The notes under the pieces are model-generated. The model was not told the origin of the DNA. It ran no database searches and saw only the letters and a program-made list of their open reading frames with translations. From MGBC131033 sp910585655 (GTDB taxonomy: Bacteria > Bacillota > Clostridia > Lachnospirales > Lachnospiraceae), in NCBI GenBank assembly GCA_949502025.1, contig CATBCG010000077.1, forward strand, positions 1 through 32,177: a stretch of 32,177 nucleotides of DNA, read 5' to 3'. Position 1 is the first letter of the stretch, and each line of letters begins with the position of its first letter. This document shows, piece after piece, positions 1 to 7,149 of this stretch. The translations under genes and the position numbers were made by a program.

Positions 1-511
1 ATCCAGTAGTTGCATAAAACAAGGCAGCGAATACCCGGCATATATGCTCAAAAATTCGGCGATATACTACAAAATATGAATTTTTCAAGGTACTATAGGA
101 ATAGGGGCAAATTTATTTATGGTTTTGACCCCAACATCATATAATAAGGACTGGAAAAGAGAAGCGGGGTTAGGCAGGAAAGTGAACCAAAGTTTTGTTG
201 GAATCCCAACAAAGCGTTTGATAGAAATGATACAGTATAAGGCACAGGAAGCAGGAATCCATGTTATTTTAACAGAAGAATCCTATACATCCGGAACAAG
301 CTTTTTGGACAAGGAAGAACCAGTGAAAAAAAATTACAATAAGAGTCGGCGTGTACACAGAGGATTATTTAACAGCAATAATGGTACACAGATAAACGCT
401 GATATTAACGCTTCTTATCAGATATTAAAAAAAGTATTCCCAGCAGCATATGCAAATGGGATAGAGGGTGTGGTGTTACATCCATTCAAAGTAAATGCGG
501 CTTTCGTATAG
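1..511 (+). pseudogene. tnpB: Decayed IS200/IS605-type TnpB (OrfB), C-terminal remnant
   Basis: Only the C-terminal third of a TnpB RNA-guided nuclease is readable, starting near base 119. The recognisable block runs from YNKDWKREAGLGRKVNQSF through IPTKRLIEMIQYKAQEAGI to TEESYTSGTSFLD and RRVHRGLF, and ends with the INADINASYQI motif that carries the last RuvC-type aspartate. The zinc-ribbon cysteines of many TnpBs are absent, as in the YTSxxSxxD subgroup. Upstream, in the third frame, NTRHICSKIRRY still resembles the preceding TnpB helix but is broken by stops and a frameshift, so this is a dead copy. The 5' part may lie outside the window. No TnpA or clear left/right end was seen. Confidence 0.8.
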
Positions 512-534
512 ACTGCATTGATTGATAAACAATT

Positions 535-732
535 TTGTTGAAATATTTAATGTATTATAATGATTTTAATGAATTTGATAACATGGAGTGGAGTTCTTCA
601 GATGAAACAATAGCGAAGGTATTTATGAATGGGGTAGTTTATGCAGTAGCTCCGGGGAAGGCGACGATCACGGTAAAAATTGGCGGAAAAAGCGCGAAAT
701 GTACGGTGACGGTAGAGGCTGCGAAAGAATAA
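535..732 (+). pseudogene. Fragment of a Big2 (bacterial Ig-like group 2) surface protein
   Basis: About 45 residues match the end of a Big2 domain: WSSSDETIAKV, NGVVYAVAPGKATITVKIGG and KCTVTVE. This fold normally occurs in tandem in secreted adhesins or cell-wall proteins. There is no signal peptide, no anchor and no good ribosome site; the frame opens at a TTG in AT-rich sequence directly behind the TnpB remnant. I infer the 3' end of a larger gene cut off by the transposon insertion or by a deletion. The stop codon is followed by a strong terminator, so the original 3' end of the operon seems intact. Confidence 0.6.
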
Positions 733-750
733 AAAAGGATGAATAAAAGG

Positions 751-790
751 CACCCCCAGGTAAGCAAAACCGCTGACTTGGGGGTGTTTT
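751..790 (+). terminator. Intrinsic terminator after the Big2 fragment
   Basis: An 11-bp stem (CACCCCCAGGT pairing with ACTTGGGGGTG, one G-U pair) is followed by TTTT. It lies 19 bp after the stop of the Big2 fragment. It may also stop transcription of the convergent gene on the other strand, but the T-run on that side is weak. Confidence 0.85.
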
Positions 791-804
791 AGAATATGAG
801 GAGA

Positions 805-1248
805 TTACTTTTTATTATATACAACATCTTTGCCGATGTAGATAACTTCTTCGGATTCGTCTCCTTCAAAAACATAGGTGACAAAACGTACTCGATAGGT
901 TCCAGAAGAGAGACCCGATGCTTCACCTGTAATATCTAATGTCCAGTCTTTTACACTGCCGGTCCATGTTTTAACTATGAACCAATCAGAACCTACTTTA
1001 TGTTGTAAATATAAAAAGCCGTTAATTTGTGTAGTGCGGTTTCTGTAACCACTTACACTACCAGCCACATAAGCAATTCCATCAGAAAAAGTTAATACAG
1101 CTCCCGTACGCATTGTATGATCATAACGAGGTTGAAAATTGTCTTCTTCTCTTTGGACTATCGCTTCGGCATGAACTGGAGCATAAATACTCCAATTCAA
1201 TAATATAATTATTACTAACATCATACAAATTCGTTTTCTTTTGTTCAT
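805..1248 (-). CDS. Small secreted protein of unknown function (DUF6147-like)
   Basis: 147 residues. An ATG 8 bp behind AAGGAGG fixes the start; a TTG two codons upstream sits too close to that ribosome site. Residues 1-28 form a signal peptide: KRKR, a hydrophobic stretch MMLVIIILLNWSIYA, then a VHA cleavage motif, with no lipobox. The mature part is about 115 residues of beta-rich sequence with regularly spaced aromatic residues (AYVAGSVSGY, GFLYLQHK, WFIVKTWTG, YRVRFVTYVF), suggesting one small beta-sandwich. It resembles the DUF6147 group of small secreted clostridial proteins, but I cannot confirm family membership. It lies 87 bp downstream of, and parallel to, a DUF4367-like gene and may share its transcript. 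Confidence 0.65.
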   Translation of the reverse strand: MNKRKRICMMLVIIILLNWSIYAPVHAEAIVQREEDNFQPRYDHTMRTGAVLTFSDGIAYVAGSVSGYRNRTTQINGFLYLQHKVGSDWFIVKTWTGSVKDWTLDITGEASGLSSGTYRVRFVTYVFEGDESEEVIYIGKDVVYNKK

Positions 1249-1335
1249 AATCAAATCCTCCTTAGTGAATATTTATCAAACTATTTCTACATATAAAACT
1301 AGAAAAAAAAGTAATTTGTGACTTAAAGATAAAAA

Positions 1336-2067
1336 TTATACAGTCTTTATACTATTGGCTAATTTCAATAATTCTTCTACACTACAGTTTCCTTGTAATT
1401 CATAATAATATTCACCATCATTCCAAAAAAGAAATTGTTCACCTGCATCCAAAATAGAATATGCTAATTTTTTATTTTTTAATTCCAGTAATTCCTTGTT
1501 TAAATTTGCAAATTCTGTATTCATATAAAGTTCGCCGTCAGATAAAACTAATTGTATGAATTTTATTTGAATATCACTATTTTTTTTAGACACTCTAATA
1601 ACAGCAGTTGCTTTGTTTTCTATTCTTCCAATTTCCTCATACTCCTCGCCCCAATCCGGTTCCCGATATTCTAAAATCTCCTTCGGTGCCAAAGACATAT
1701 CCGGGAACTCATAATTTACTTCCGAATGGTCAGGATGATTCCCTATAGCAAAACGAGTGCGCGCGATTTTACTTGCACCGGCGTTAATGGTAATGCCAAG
1801 TACAATAAAGAAAGTGGCAGCTAATACCCAAGATTTTTTCATGGTATTTCTGGTGTGAGGGATGAATTGATCTTGATAATCATCAAACATTTTCATGATC
1901 TTTTTATCGAATTCTTCAGAGAAATGATGTTCTTTTGGCGATTCTTCTTCGGGAGGAGGGGCAATTACTTTATCACGGTTCCGTTGCTCCAGAGCTTTGC
2001 GTAACGCTGCATCAAATTCTGCATCACTGATTTTTCTCTTTTTCTTTTTTACAGTTGGTTTTTTCAT
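1336..2067 (-). CDS. Single-pass membrane protein with DUF4367-like C-terminus (anti-sigma-like)
   Basis: 243 residues with an AGGAGG ribosome site 7 bp before the ATG. Residues 1-75 are cytoplasmic and highly charged (KKKKRK, then ISDAEFDAALRKALEQ, then acidic). One membrane helix follows at about 80-98 (WVLAATFFIVLGITINAGA). The outer C-terminus ends with a pattern typical of DUF4367: FLFWNDGEYYYELQGNCSVEELLKLANSI. Such proteins are often encoded beside an ECF sigma factor and act as membrane anti-sigma factors, but no sigma factor gene lies here. The regulatory role is therefore only an inference. A strong promoter lies upstream, and the secreted protein downstream is a plausible co-transcribed partner. 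Confidence 0.65.
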   Translation of the reverse strand: MKKPTVKKKKRKISDAEFDAALRKALEQRNRDKVIAPPPEEESPKEHHFSEEFDKKIMKMFDDYQDQFIPHTRNTMKKSWVLAATFFIVLGITINAGASKIARTRFAIGNHPDHSEVNYEFPDMSLAPKEILEYREPDWGEEYEEIGRIENKATAVIRVSKKNSDIQIKFIQLVLSDGELYMNTEFANLNKELLELKNKKLAYSILDAGEQFLFWNDGEYYYELQGNCSVEELLKLANSIKTV

Positions 2068-2115
2068 CTGTAGTCCTCCTAATTAAGTTGTAGTCGTTTG
2101 TGTTTTGTCCTTCTT

Positions 2116-2145
2116 ATCATACTCGAATTGTAGCATCATTGTCAA
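2116..2145 (-). promoter_or_regulatory. Sigma-A type promoter for the DUF4367-like gene
   Basis: Read on the minus strand: TTGACA, 18-bp spacer, TATGAT. The predicted start site lies about 40 bp before the AGGAGG of the downstream gene. Confidence 0.75.
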
Positions 2146-2192
2146 GTAATGGATGAAGGATTTTTCCGTGTAAAAATGGCATCTTACGGCAG

Positions 2193-2310
2193 CTCCCTAC
2201 TTTGGCTCCAGACAGCGAAAGCCAAAGAGGAGATGCTTGTTATACGTGCGTTGACTGTTCCTCCGGCAAAGTCGGTGTTAATGTTTTCACCGGCTTATTG
2301 CTTGTGGAGG
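2193..2310. other. Two structured inverted repeats downstream of the first AgrB-like gene
   Basis: Hairpin one (2193-2232) pairs CTCC with GGAG and TTTGGCT with AGCCAAA. Its loop sequence is shared with the hairpin that follows the second AgrB-like gene. Hairpin two (2260-2310) pairs CCTCC/GGAGG, GCAA/TTGC and CGGTG/CACCG with small internal loops. Neither has a clear T-run on the minus strand, so termination of the AgrB-like gene here is possible but not proven. A plus-strand reading frame (2178-2375) runs open through this region without a start codon or ribosome site and is not called as a gene. Confidence 0.5.
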
Positions 2311-2322
2311 AAGACAATGTTG

Positions 2323-2904
2323 TTACAGTTCCCAAGGCTGTTTTTGAAGTGCCTCCCAAATCACACCCAAAATAGATACCATTTGGGCTAGAAGAGTTAC
2401 CAGCAGCAAGGAAGAAATCGGAGTTTTGTATGTGATTATAGTTGCAATAGAAAAGACACCTGTGATAAAAAGCGACCGAATTTTCTTTTGCTGTCTCCGT
2501 TTAATAAGTTCCTTGGTGGCATTCTTTATGGCTTGGGCTTCCGTCGTTTCTGACCGTTCTGTATCCGTGCTGTGATTCATAGCTTTTGCCGCTTCGTCTG
2601 TCATAAGAACCTGGTTGGTGGCAGGTGCAAAAAAGTATATCGTCGTGTTGATCAGCAGCAAAAATGGATAAAGCACCCAAATCGGGCAGACAAATGGATA
2701 AGAGACAATGCCCATAATCCAAAATGCAGTTATAGCTGCCAGATTTTTATAACACTTTTGAAATGTAATACCACCTGCCTGCCACCGGAGCAAATAAGCG
2801 CTTCCAAACAGGACGGCGATATCAAAAGGATGTTTTGACAAAAATGTCAAGAGGGTGAGAAAGAGAATGGTCATGACAACGTTGCTTGCCTTCTGGTTTT
2901 TCAT
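2323..2904 (-). CDS. AgrB-like integral membrane protein, paralogue 1 (catalytic His missing)
   Basis: 193 residues. The start is the ATG 7 bp behind AGGAG; a longer frame upstream runs through a GCGGC-AAA-GCCGC hairpin and has no ribosome site. Several hydrophobic helices are seen. The order of features follows AgrB: a basic turn LLRWQAGG, a membrane hairpin CPIWVLYPFLLLINTTIYFF, the FAPATNQ motif (AgrB: APA/APV plus polar residues), a basic loop KRRQQKK, and two C-terminal helices. AgrB is the membrane protease that processes the AgrD autoinducer precursor, using a His and a Cys just after the basic Gly-Gly turn. Here the sequence is GGITFQKCY: a Cys is near but the His is absent, and the amphipathic N-terminus is shorter. 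No AgrD-like gene was found. Function is unknown; it may be a non-proteolytic relative. Confidence 0.6.
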   Translation of the reverse strand: MKNQKASNVVMTILFLTLLTFLSKHPFDIAVLFGSAYLLRWQAGGITFQKCYKNLAAITAFWIMGIVSYPFVCPIWVLYPFLLLINTTIYFFAPATNQVLMTDEAAKAMNHSTDTERSETTEAQAIKNATKELIKRRQQKKIRSLFITGVFSIATIITYKTPISSLLLVTLLAQMVSILGVIWEALQKQPWEL

Positions 2905-2989
2905 AGTTCTACTCCTTTTCTGTGCGGCTTTGCCGCAACCTTTTCTTTGGAAATCCACAATAGTATCGATCTTTTGTAACCTTGTTTTG

Positions 2990-3005
2990 TCAATACCTCC
3001 GTCCT
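2990..3005 (-). promoter_or_regulatory. Conserved upstream motif of AgrB-like paralogue 1
   Basis: On the minus strand the motif GGACGGAGGTATTGAC lies about 85-100 bp before the start codon. The same motif (GGACAGAGGTTTGACC) precedes paralogue 2 at a similar distance (4109-4124). TTGAC could be a -35 element, but the nearest TACTAT lies 22 bp away, which is too far for a standard sigma-A promoter. An activator-dependent promoter or a binding site is possible. Confidence 0.35.
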
Positions 3006-3185
3006 CTGCTGGCTGTCTGCAGGTTCTGAGAGAACGGCACAGTTCCGATGACCTTAGGATAGTCTACGAACCTTTTTTGTAGCATATCCTGAAAGACAAA
3101 GTGCTGATGTTGTCATTAATTATGCCAGAAAAGAAATTTTGCGATTTATCTCGCTTTGAGATTATCTCGCTACTTATATAACTCC

Positions 3186-3330
3186 TAAAAATGAAAAATG
3201 TGTCAGAAAAATTTGATATTTTTAAAAATAATTTTTTGAATTTACAAAAAATATAATAAAAATACAGGATAATATAGTTTCTAAGAAATATAGCTAATTT
3301 TTAGAAAATATTTCAAAATAAATAAACAGA
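3186..3330. repeat. AT-rich conserved block, copy 1
   Basis: This block shares long stretches with 4276-4400: AATGTGTCA followed by an A-run, AATTTACAAAAAATA, and a TCTAAGAAA...ATAG...TTTAGAAA..ATATTT segment. Each copy lies about 280-430 bp upstream of one AgrB-like gene. No convincing gene is seen in 2905-3425 on either strand: the only matching short reading frames lack ribosome sites and are not conserved in their start. I read it as noncoding DNA duplicated with the genes. Confidence 0.6.
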
Positions 3331-3357
3331 AAGAAATACCGGTTTTTCGGTAATACA

Positions 3358-3401
3358 ATTCCCCACTCTGGCTCCAGGCAGCAAAAGCCTTTGTGGGGAA
3401 T
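3358..3401. terminator. Hairpin between the two AgrB-like genes, likely terminator
   Basis: A 9-bp outer stem (ATTCCCCAC/GTGGGGAAT) encloses GGCT/AGCC. It lies 24 bp beyond the stop of AgrB-like paralogue 2. The T-run (ATTTTTG) is on the plus-strand side; on the minus strand only a weak TTGTATT follows, so its efficiency for the minus-strand gene is uncertain. The core GGCTCCAG-CAGC-AAAGCC is shared with the hairpin at 2193-2232. Confidence 0.55.
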
Positions 3402-3425
3402 TTTTGTTCGTAATGGGTTCCTATA

Positions 3426-4010
3426 TTACATTTTTCTGGCTTCTTCTTGAAGAGCCTCTAAAATCACGCCCAGAATCGACACCGTCTCTGCCAAAAGAGC
3501 TACCAGCAACAGAGAAGAAATCGGTGTTTTATGCATAGCTATCGTGAAAAGAGATAATACGCCTGCAATAAAAACGGATCGATGTTTCTTTTGCCGTCTT
3601 AGTTGCCTGCTTTGTTCTAATCTTTTTCTGTTTTCTAAGCTTTTTTCTTCTGGGCTTCTCCCGTTATTTCCATACTCCTTTTCTTCTTGCTCCCAGAGTT
3701 CTTCCTCAACGGTCGTTTGATTTGTAGCAGGAGCAAAAAAGTATATTGTCGTGTTGATCAGCAGTAAAAACGGATAGAGTACCCAAATCGGACAGACCAG
3801 AGGATAGGAGATGACTCCCATCACCCAAAGTCCTGTCAGGGCTGCCAACCTTTTGTAATGGTTGTGAAATTCCAAGCCTCCTGCTTGCCATCGAAGCAGA
3901 TAAGTAAGCCCAAACAAGATGGCGATCTCGACAGGGTGCTTGGATAAAACCAGGAAAAGAGTAAGGAATAGGAACGTGGAAGCGGACTTTTTCACTTTTA
4001 AAGTTTTCAT
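3426..4010 (-). CDS. AgrB-like integral membrane protein, paralogue 2 (catalytic His and Cys missing)
   Basis: 194 residues. The ATG lies 8 bp behind AAGGAG and again follows a GCGGC/CCGC hairpin. It aligns with paralogue 1 over its whole length: LSKHPVEIAILFG, YLLRWQAGGLEF, CPIWVLYPFLLLINTTIYFF, FAPATNQ, HKTPISSLLLVALLAETVS. The AgrB active-site window reads GGLEFHNHYKRL, with neither the His nor the Cys at the expected places, so proteolysis of a peptide precursor is unlikely. The central loop is longer and rich in Glu and Arg. The gene, its upstream motif, its AT-rich far-upstream block and its downstream hairpin are all duplicated, so the pair arose by tandem duplication of a unit of roughly 1.1 kb. 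What it does is not known. Confidence 0.6.
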   Translation of the reverse strand: MKTLKVKKSASTFLFLTLFLVLSKHPVEIAILFGLTYLLRWQAGGLEFHNHYKRLAALTGLWVMGVISYPLVCPIWVLYPFLLLINTTIYFFAPATNQTTVEEELWEQEEKEYGNNGRSPEEKSLENRKRLEQSRQLRRQKKHRSVFIAGVLSLFTIAMHKTPISSLLLVALLAETVSILGVILEALQEEARKM

Positions 4011-4588
4011 AACATGTTCTCCTTTTCTATGCGGAATTGCCGCGATTTTTTCGTTCGGGTATCCCGATTGCCGGGTTCTTTTGTACAAGGGTGTTGCATC
4101 ATTGCCCGGTCAAACCTCTGTCCTCCCATTTGCTGCCTGATATTTCACAGGAGGAAGGCACAGATCCTCTCATTAGAAAGAGAAGTTCTCCTAAACGCCA
4201 AAAGGTTGACGCTGTCACAAATTCTGCCAAGTGATAAGTTTTATTTTCCACCATCTATATAACCATCGAAACAGATGGAATGTGTCAAAAAAAGTAGTTT
4301 TTTCTGAAAAAAATTTTCTTAATTTACAAAAAATAAGAAAAACAAGAAAATAAATATAATATCTAAGAAAAATAGATAATGTTTAGAAATATTTTGTAAA
4401 GCAAATGCTGGTTAAAAAGCTCTGAAAAAATGCCGGAAGGTGTTGGAATATTTGATAAAATAGGAAAATTTAGAAATAAAAAACAGAAAATGAAAGATAG
4501 AAGAGGAAACAGGATGAAAAGAAAAACAGAAAAACAGCACTGAAACAATAGGAGGTGTTATTATTTCAATGCTGTATAGTTGTTGTAT
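4011..4588. other. 578-bp intergenic region without a convincing gene
   Basis: It holds the leader of AgrB-like paralogue 2 with the conserved motif at 4109-4124, and the second copy of the AT-rich block. Candidate small frames were weighed and not called: a 37-codon basic frame starting at the ATG in GAAAAAATGCCGG without a ribosome site, and a 7-codon frame behind AGGAGGTG near 4552. The plus-strand AGGAGGTG with nothing behind it hints at a deleted gene. Confidence 0.5.
4276..4400. repeat. AT-rich conserved block, copy 2
   Basis: Counterpart of 3186-3330, in the same position relative to AgrB-like paralogue 2. The best-kept part is AATTTACAAAAAATA and the TCTAAGAAA/TTTAGAAATATTT segment. 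Confidence 0.6.
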
Positions 4589-5137
4589 TTAAGAAAAATT
4601 TACGGCATCCGAAATCCTGCAATTTAAAATCTGACATAGTTTTTCTATGGTATTTAAGGTTAAATTACGGTTTTTCCGAATGGAATTTAAAGTAGCAGAG
4701 GAAATTTTGTAGGTATGAATGAGCTGGTACTGGGAAATTCCGGATTTTTTCAGGGTATCCCAAAATGGCGCGTAGCTGATAGTCGGCTCCGGGCGCATTT
4801 TAGGCTCATAACATTCATAGAGCTTGCCCGCACGGCGTGGGGAATCAGCGTTTTCAAATGATTGTGTCTTGGCAAGCGCCATACGGTTTTGCTTGGGATC
4901 TGCTACAATCGTTTTGTCGATGAGCGTGGGCGTTCCGTTTTCCGGGACGAATTCTACGGCGTCGGAAATATCACAGTCCAACATCCAGCAAATATGATGT
5001 AGGGTATTTAGGGTGATATCTTTATTTTTCCGGAGAGAATCTAAGGTTGCACTGGAAAGGTCGTGATTGGAAATAAGCCAGTATTGAGAGATTCCCTTTC
5101 GCTTTAAGGTGTTCCAAAATGGTGCGTAGTTTATCAT
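4589..5137 (-). CDS. Regulator with two tandem Xre/HTH_26-type domains
   Basis: 182 residues; the ATG sits behind AGGGGGT. Residues 2-66 and 120-182 are clear copies of one domain: INYAPFWNTLKRKGISQYWLI/ISYAPFWDTLKKSGISQYQLI, then LSSATLDSLRKNKDITLNTL/ISSATLNSIRKNRNLTLNTI, then an IC-MLDCDISDAVEF/LCQILNCRISDAVNF end. This is the Cro/C1-type helix-turn-helix seen in HTH_26 proteins, normally one domain of about 70 residues that dimerises on palindromic DNA. Here two copies sit in one chain, joined by a polar linker of about 53 residues with conserved-looking basic patches. It may bind a direct or inverted repeat as a built-in dimer. Targets are unknown; the two AgrB-like genes lie downstream on the same strand. 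Confidence 0.75.
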   Translation of the reverse strand: MINYAPFWNTLKRKGISQYWLISNHDLSSATLDSLRKNKDITLNTLHHICWMLDCDISDAVEFVPENGTPTLIDKTIVADPKQNRMALAKTQSFENADSPRRAGKLYECYEPKMRPEPTISYAPFWDTLKKSGISQYQLIHTYKISSATLNSIRKNRNLTLNTIEKLCQILNCRISDAVNFS

Positions 5138-5324
5138 GATTACCCCCTGTTCTTTGCCGTTTGGCAGCAAATAGTTTTTATATTTTTTATCATATAGCAT
5201 TTTGAAAGGATATACAAGCAAAATTTGTTATTTTCCGATATATTTCTGGATTTATCACTCATTTTGAAAACATTAGCTGCCGACGATTTTGTTAAAACGT
5301 ATGGGATAGAGAAAGATGTTTGGG

Positions 5325-5353
5325 TTGATTTTATTGAATAACTGTGCCATAAT
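5325..5353 (+). promoter_or_regulatory. Promoter of the glycan-type cluster
   Basis: TTGATT, 17-bp spacer, CATAAT, ending 33 bp before the flippase start codon. The only other content between 5138 and 5324 is AT-rich sequence and an open frame without a start that ends at 5340; it may be a gene remnant. Confidence 0.6.
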
Positions 5354-5386
5354 AAAGGCGGAAAATGATGAAAATGGAGTGTTGTC

Positions 5387-7132
5387 ATGCTTGGAATATT
5401 AAAAAAATTTAATCTATTATTAGAACGCGGACAGAAGAAGCGAATCGTTATTCTTTTCTTTTTGATGCTGATAGGAGCTTTTTTAGAGGTGCTGGGCGTT
5501 TCGTTGATGATTCCGCTGATTTCAGCGATTATGCAGCCCAATCTTATTGAGACAAATGAGCTGGTAAAGCAGGTTTGTGCTTTTTTTGATTTACATTCTC
5601 ACCGGACGTTTGTTATCGTCTGTATCGGAGCCTTGATTTTGATATTTATTGCCAAGGATTTATTTTTGATGCTTCAATATTATGCGCAGTCCCGGTTTGT
5701 GTTCAACAACCGTTTTGCAACGCAACAGCGGCTGCTTCGAGCTTATATGACCAGACCATATGAATATTATTTAAGTGCAAAATCCGGAGAGATTGTACGG
5801 GTCATTCAGGGAGACGTCGGGCAGACGTATGGCTTATTGACGACACTTTTGCAGTTTGCCACAGAGTCAGTAGTCTCAATGGCGCTCCTGATAACGATTT
5901 TTATTGTAGATCCAATGATGACGTCTTTTGTTGCGCTGATGATGGGTGCGATTATGCTGGTGATTGCCCGGATTGTAAAGCCGATTTTACGGCGGGAGGG
6001 CTTGTCTTTGCAAAAGCATGGAGCCCTGACCAATAAATGGCTGCTGCAGGCGATCAATGGGATCAAAGAAGTCAAGGTAACGCATACCGAAGCTTTTTTT
6101 GAAGAGAATTATGAAAAAAGCGGAAGACGTATGATTCAGGCGGAAAAGTGGAGTTCCGTGTTAGGAAATATTCCACGTCTGTTGATAGAAATGGTTAGCG
6201 TCTGTTCTATGCTGGCATTGATTGCTATTATGATTTACAAAGGAAGAGAAATAGAGACTTTGATTACTTCTCTGGGCGCGTTTGCAATGGCGGCTGTCAA
6301 GTTGCTGCCAAGCGCTAACCGGGTAGTCGTAGCCTTAAATGCAATCGCTTATCAGGAACCAGCGTTAGATAAAATGTTGGAAAATCTGCATATATTGGAA
6401 AACGGAAACGGACGGCAGACAGAAAAGACCAGTGGCAGGAAAACATCGTCTCGCCTTACCTTCGAGCGGGAAATTACATTACAAAATATTTCCTACTCCT
6501 ATCCTAACAGTGAGCAGCATGTCTTAGAGCATGCGCAAATGTCCGTTCCGGTCGGGAAATCGGTGGGGATTGTAGGAACTTCCGGAGCAGGGAAAACAAC
6601 GGCGGTAGATATCATGCTGGGGCTTTTAAATCCACAGGAAGGACAGGTTTTGGCGGATGGCGTAGATGTGATGTCCGTTTATACAGAATGGCTTTCTCAT
6701 ATCGGATATATTCCGCAGACAATTTTTATGCTTGACGATACGATCCGAGCCAATGTGGCATTTGGACTGGCAAGAGAAGAGCAGACCGACGAACAAGTAT
6801 GGTATGCGTTGCAAGAGGCGCAGTTAGCGGAGTTTGTCCGTTCGCTGCCGGAGGGGTTGGATACCCAGATTGGAGAGCGCGGCGTGCGTCTTTCCGGTGG
6901 ACAGCGGCAGAGAATCGGGATTGCCAGAGCCTTGTATACCAATCCGGAACTGCTGATTTTTGACGAGGCTACCTCTGCCCTTGATAATGAAACAGAAGCC
7001 GCCATCATGGAATCGATCAACAGCCTGCATGGCAGGAAGACGATGGTGATTATTGCCCACCGCTTACAGACCATTGAAGGCTGCGATATGGTATACCGGG
7101 TAAAGGACGGAAGGATTGAGCGGGAGAGATAG
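5387..7132 (+). CDS. PglK-like ABC exporter (lipid-linked glycan flippase candidate)
   Basis: 581 residues: an N-terminal six-helix ABC exporter domain (about 1-325) fused to an ATPase domain. Walker A is GTSGAGKTT near residue 397, the signature LSGGQRQR lies at about 502, Walker B is LLIFDEATSALD near 520, and the H-loop is IIAHRLQTI. The membrane part (GAFLEVLGVSLMIPLISAI, YYAQSRFVFNNRFATQQRLL, SGEIVRVIQGDVGQ) is of the PglK/WlaB type, which flips undecaprenyl-diphosphate-linked oligosaccharides to the outer face. The later PglD-like and PglC-like genes on the same strand fit a glycan role. The substrate is inferred, and a peptide or lipid exporter cannot be excluded. Confidence 0.75.
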   Translation: MLGILKKFNLLLERGQKKRIVILFFLMLIGAFLEVLGVSLMIPLISAIMQPNLIETNELVKQVCAFFDLHSHRTFVIVCIGALILIFIAKDLFLMLQYYAQSRFVFNNRFATQQRLLRAYMTRPYEYYLSAKSGEIVRVIQGDVGQTYGLLTTLLQFATESVVSMALLITIFIVDPMMTSFVALMMGAIMLVIARIVKPILRREGLSLQKHGALTNKWLLQAINGIKEVKVTHTEAFFEENYEKSGRRMIQAEKWSSVLGNIPRLLIEMVSVCSMLALIAIMIYKGREIETLITSLGAFAMAAVKLLPSANRVVVALNAIAYQEPALDKMLENLHILENGNGRQTEKTSGRKTSSRLTFEREITLQNISYSYPNSEQHVLEHAQMSVPVGKSVGIVGTSGAGKTTAVDIMLGLLNPQEGQVLADGVDVMSVYTEWLSHIGYIPQTIFMLDDTIRANVAFGLAREEQTDEQVWYALQEAQLAEFVRSLPEGLDTQIGERGVRLSGGQRQRIGIARALYTNPELLIFDEATSALDNETEAAIMESINSLHGRKTMVIIAHRLQTIEGCDMVYRVKDGRIERER

Positions 7133-7149
7133 AGATAAGAGGGTCGGCT

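Noticed and set aside
2149..2391. 80-codon plus-strand frame downstream of the AgrB-like gene
   Set aside because: No ribosome site, no recognisable domain, overlaps hairpins and the 3' end of the AgrB-like gene on the other strand.
3186..3260. Possible conserved small peptide ending NFLNLQKI in both AT-rich blocks
   Set aside because: The reading frames match partly, but copy 2 has no ATG in frame and neither has a ribosome site; DNA-level duplication explains the similarity.
4431..4545. Basic 37-codon plus-strand frame (MPEGVGIFDKIGKF...) as a small toxin or signal peptide
   Set aside because: No ribosome site before the ATG and composition explained by A-richness; kept only as a remark.
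4363..4548. Hydrophobic 61-codon minus-strand frame
   Set aside because: Arises from very A-rich plus-strand sequence, no ribosome site, not conserved in the sister block at 3186-3330.
5198..5340. Open frame ending DDFVKTYGIEKDVWVDFIE before the flippase
   Set aside because: No start codon with a ribosome site; possibly a gene remnant but too short to name.
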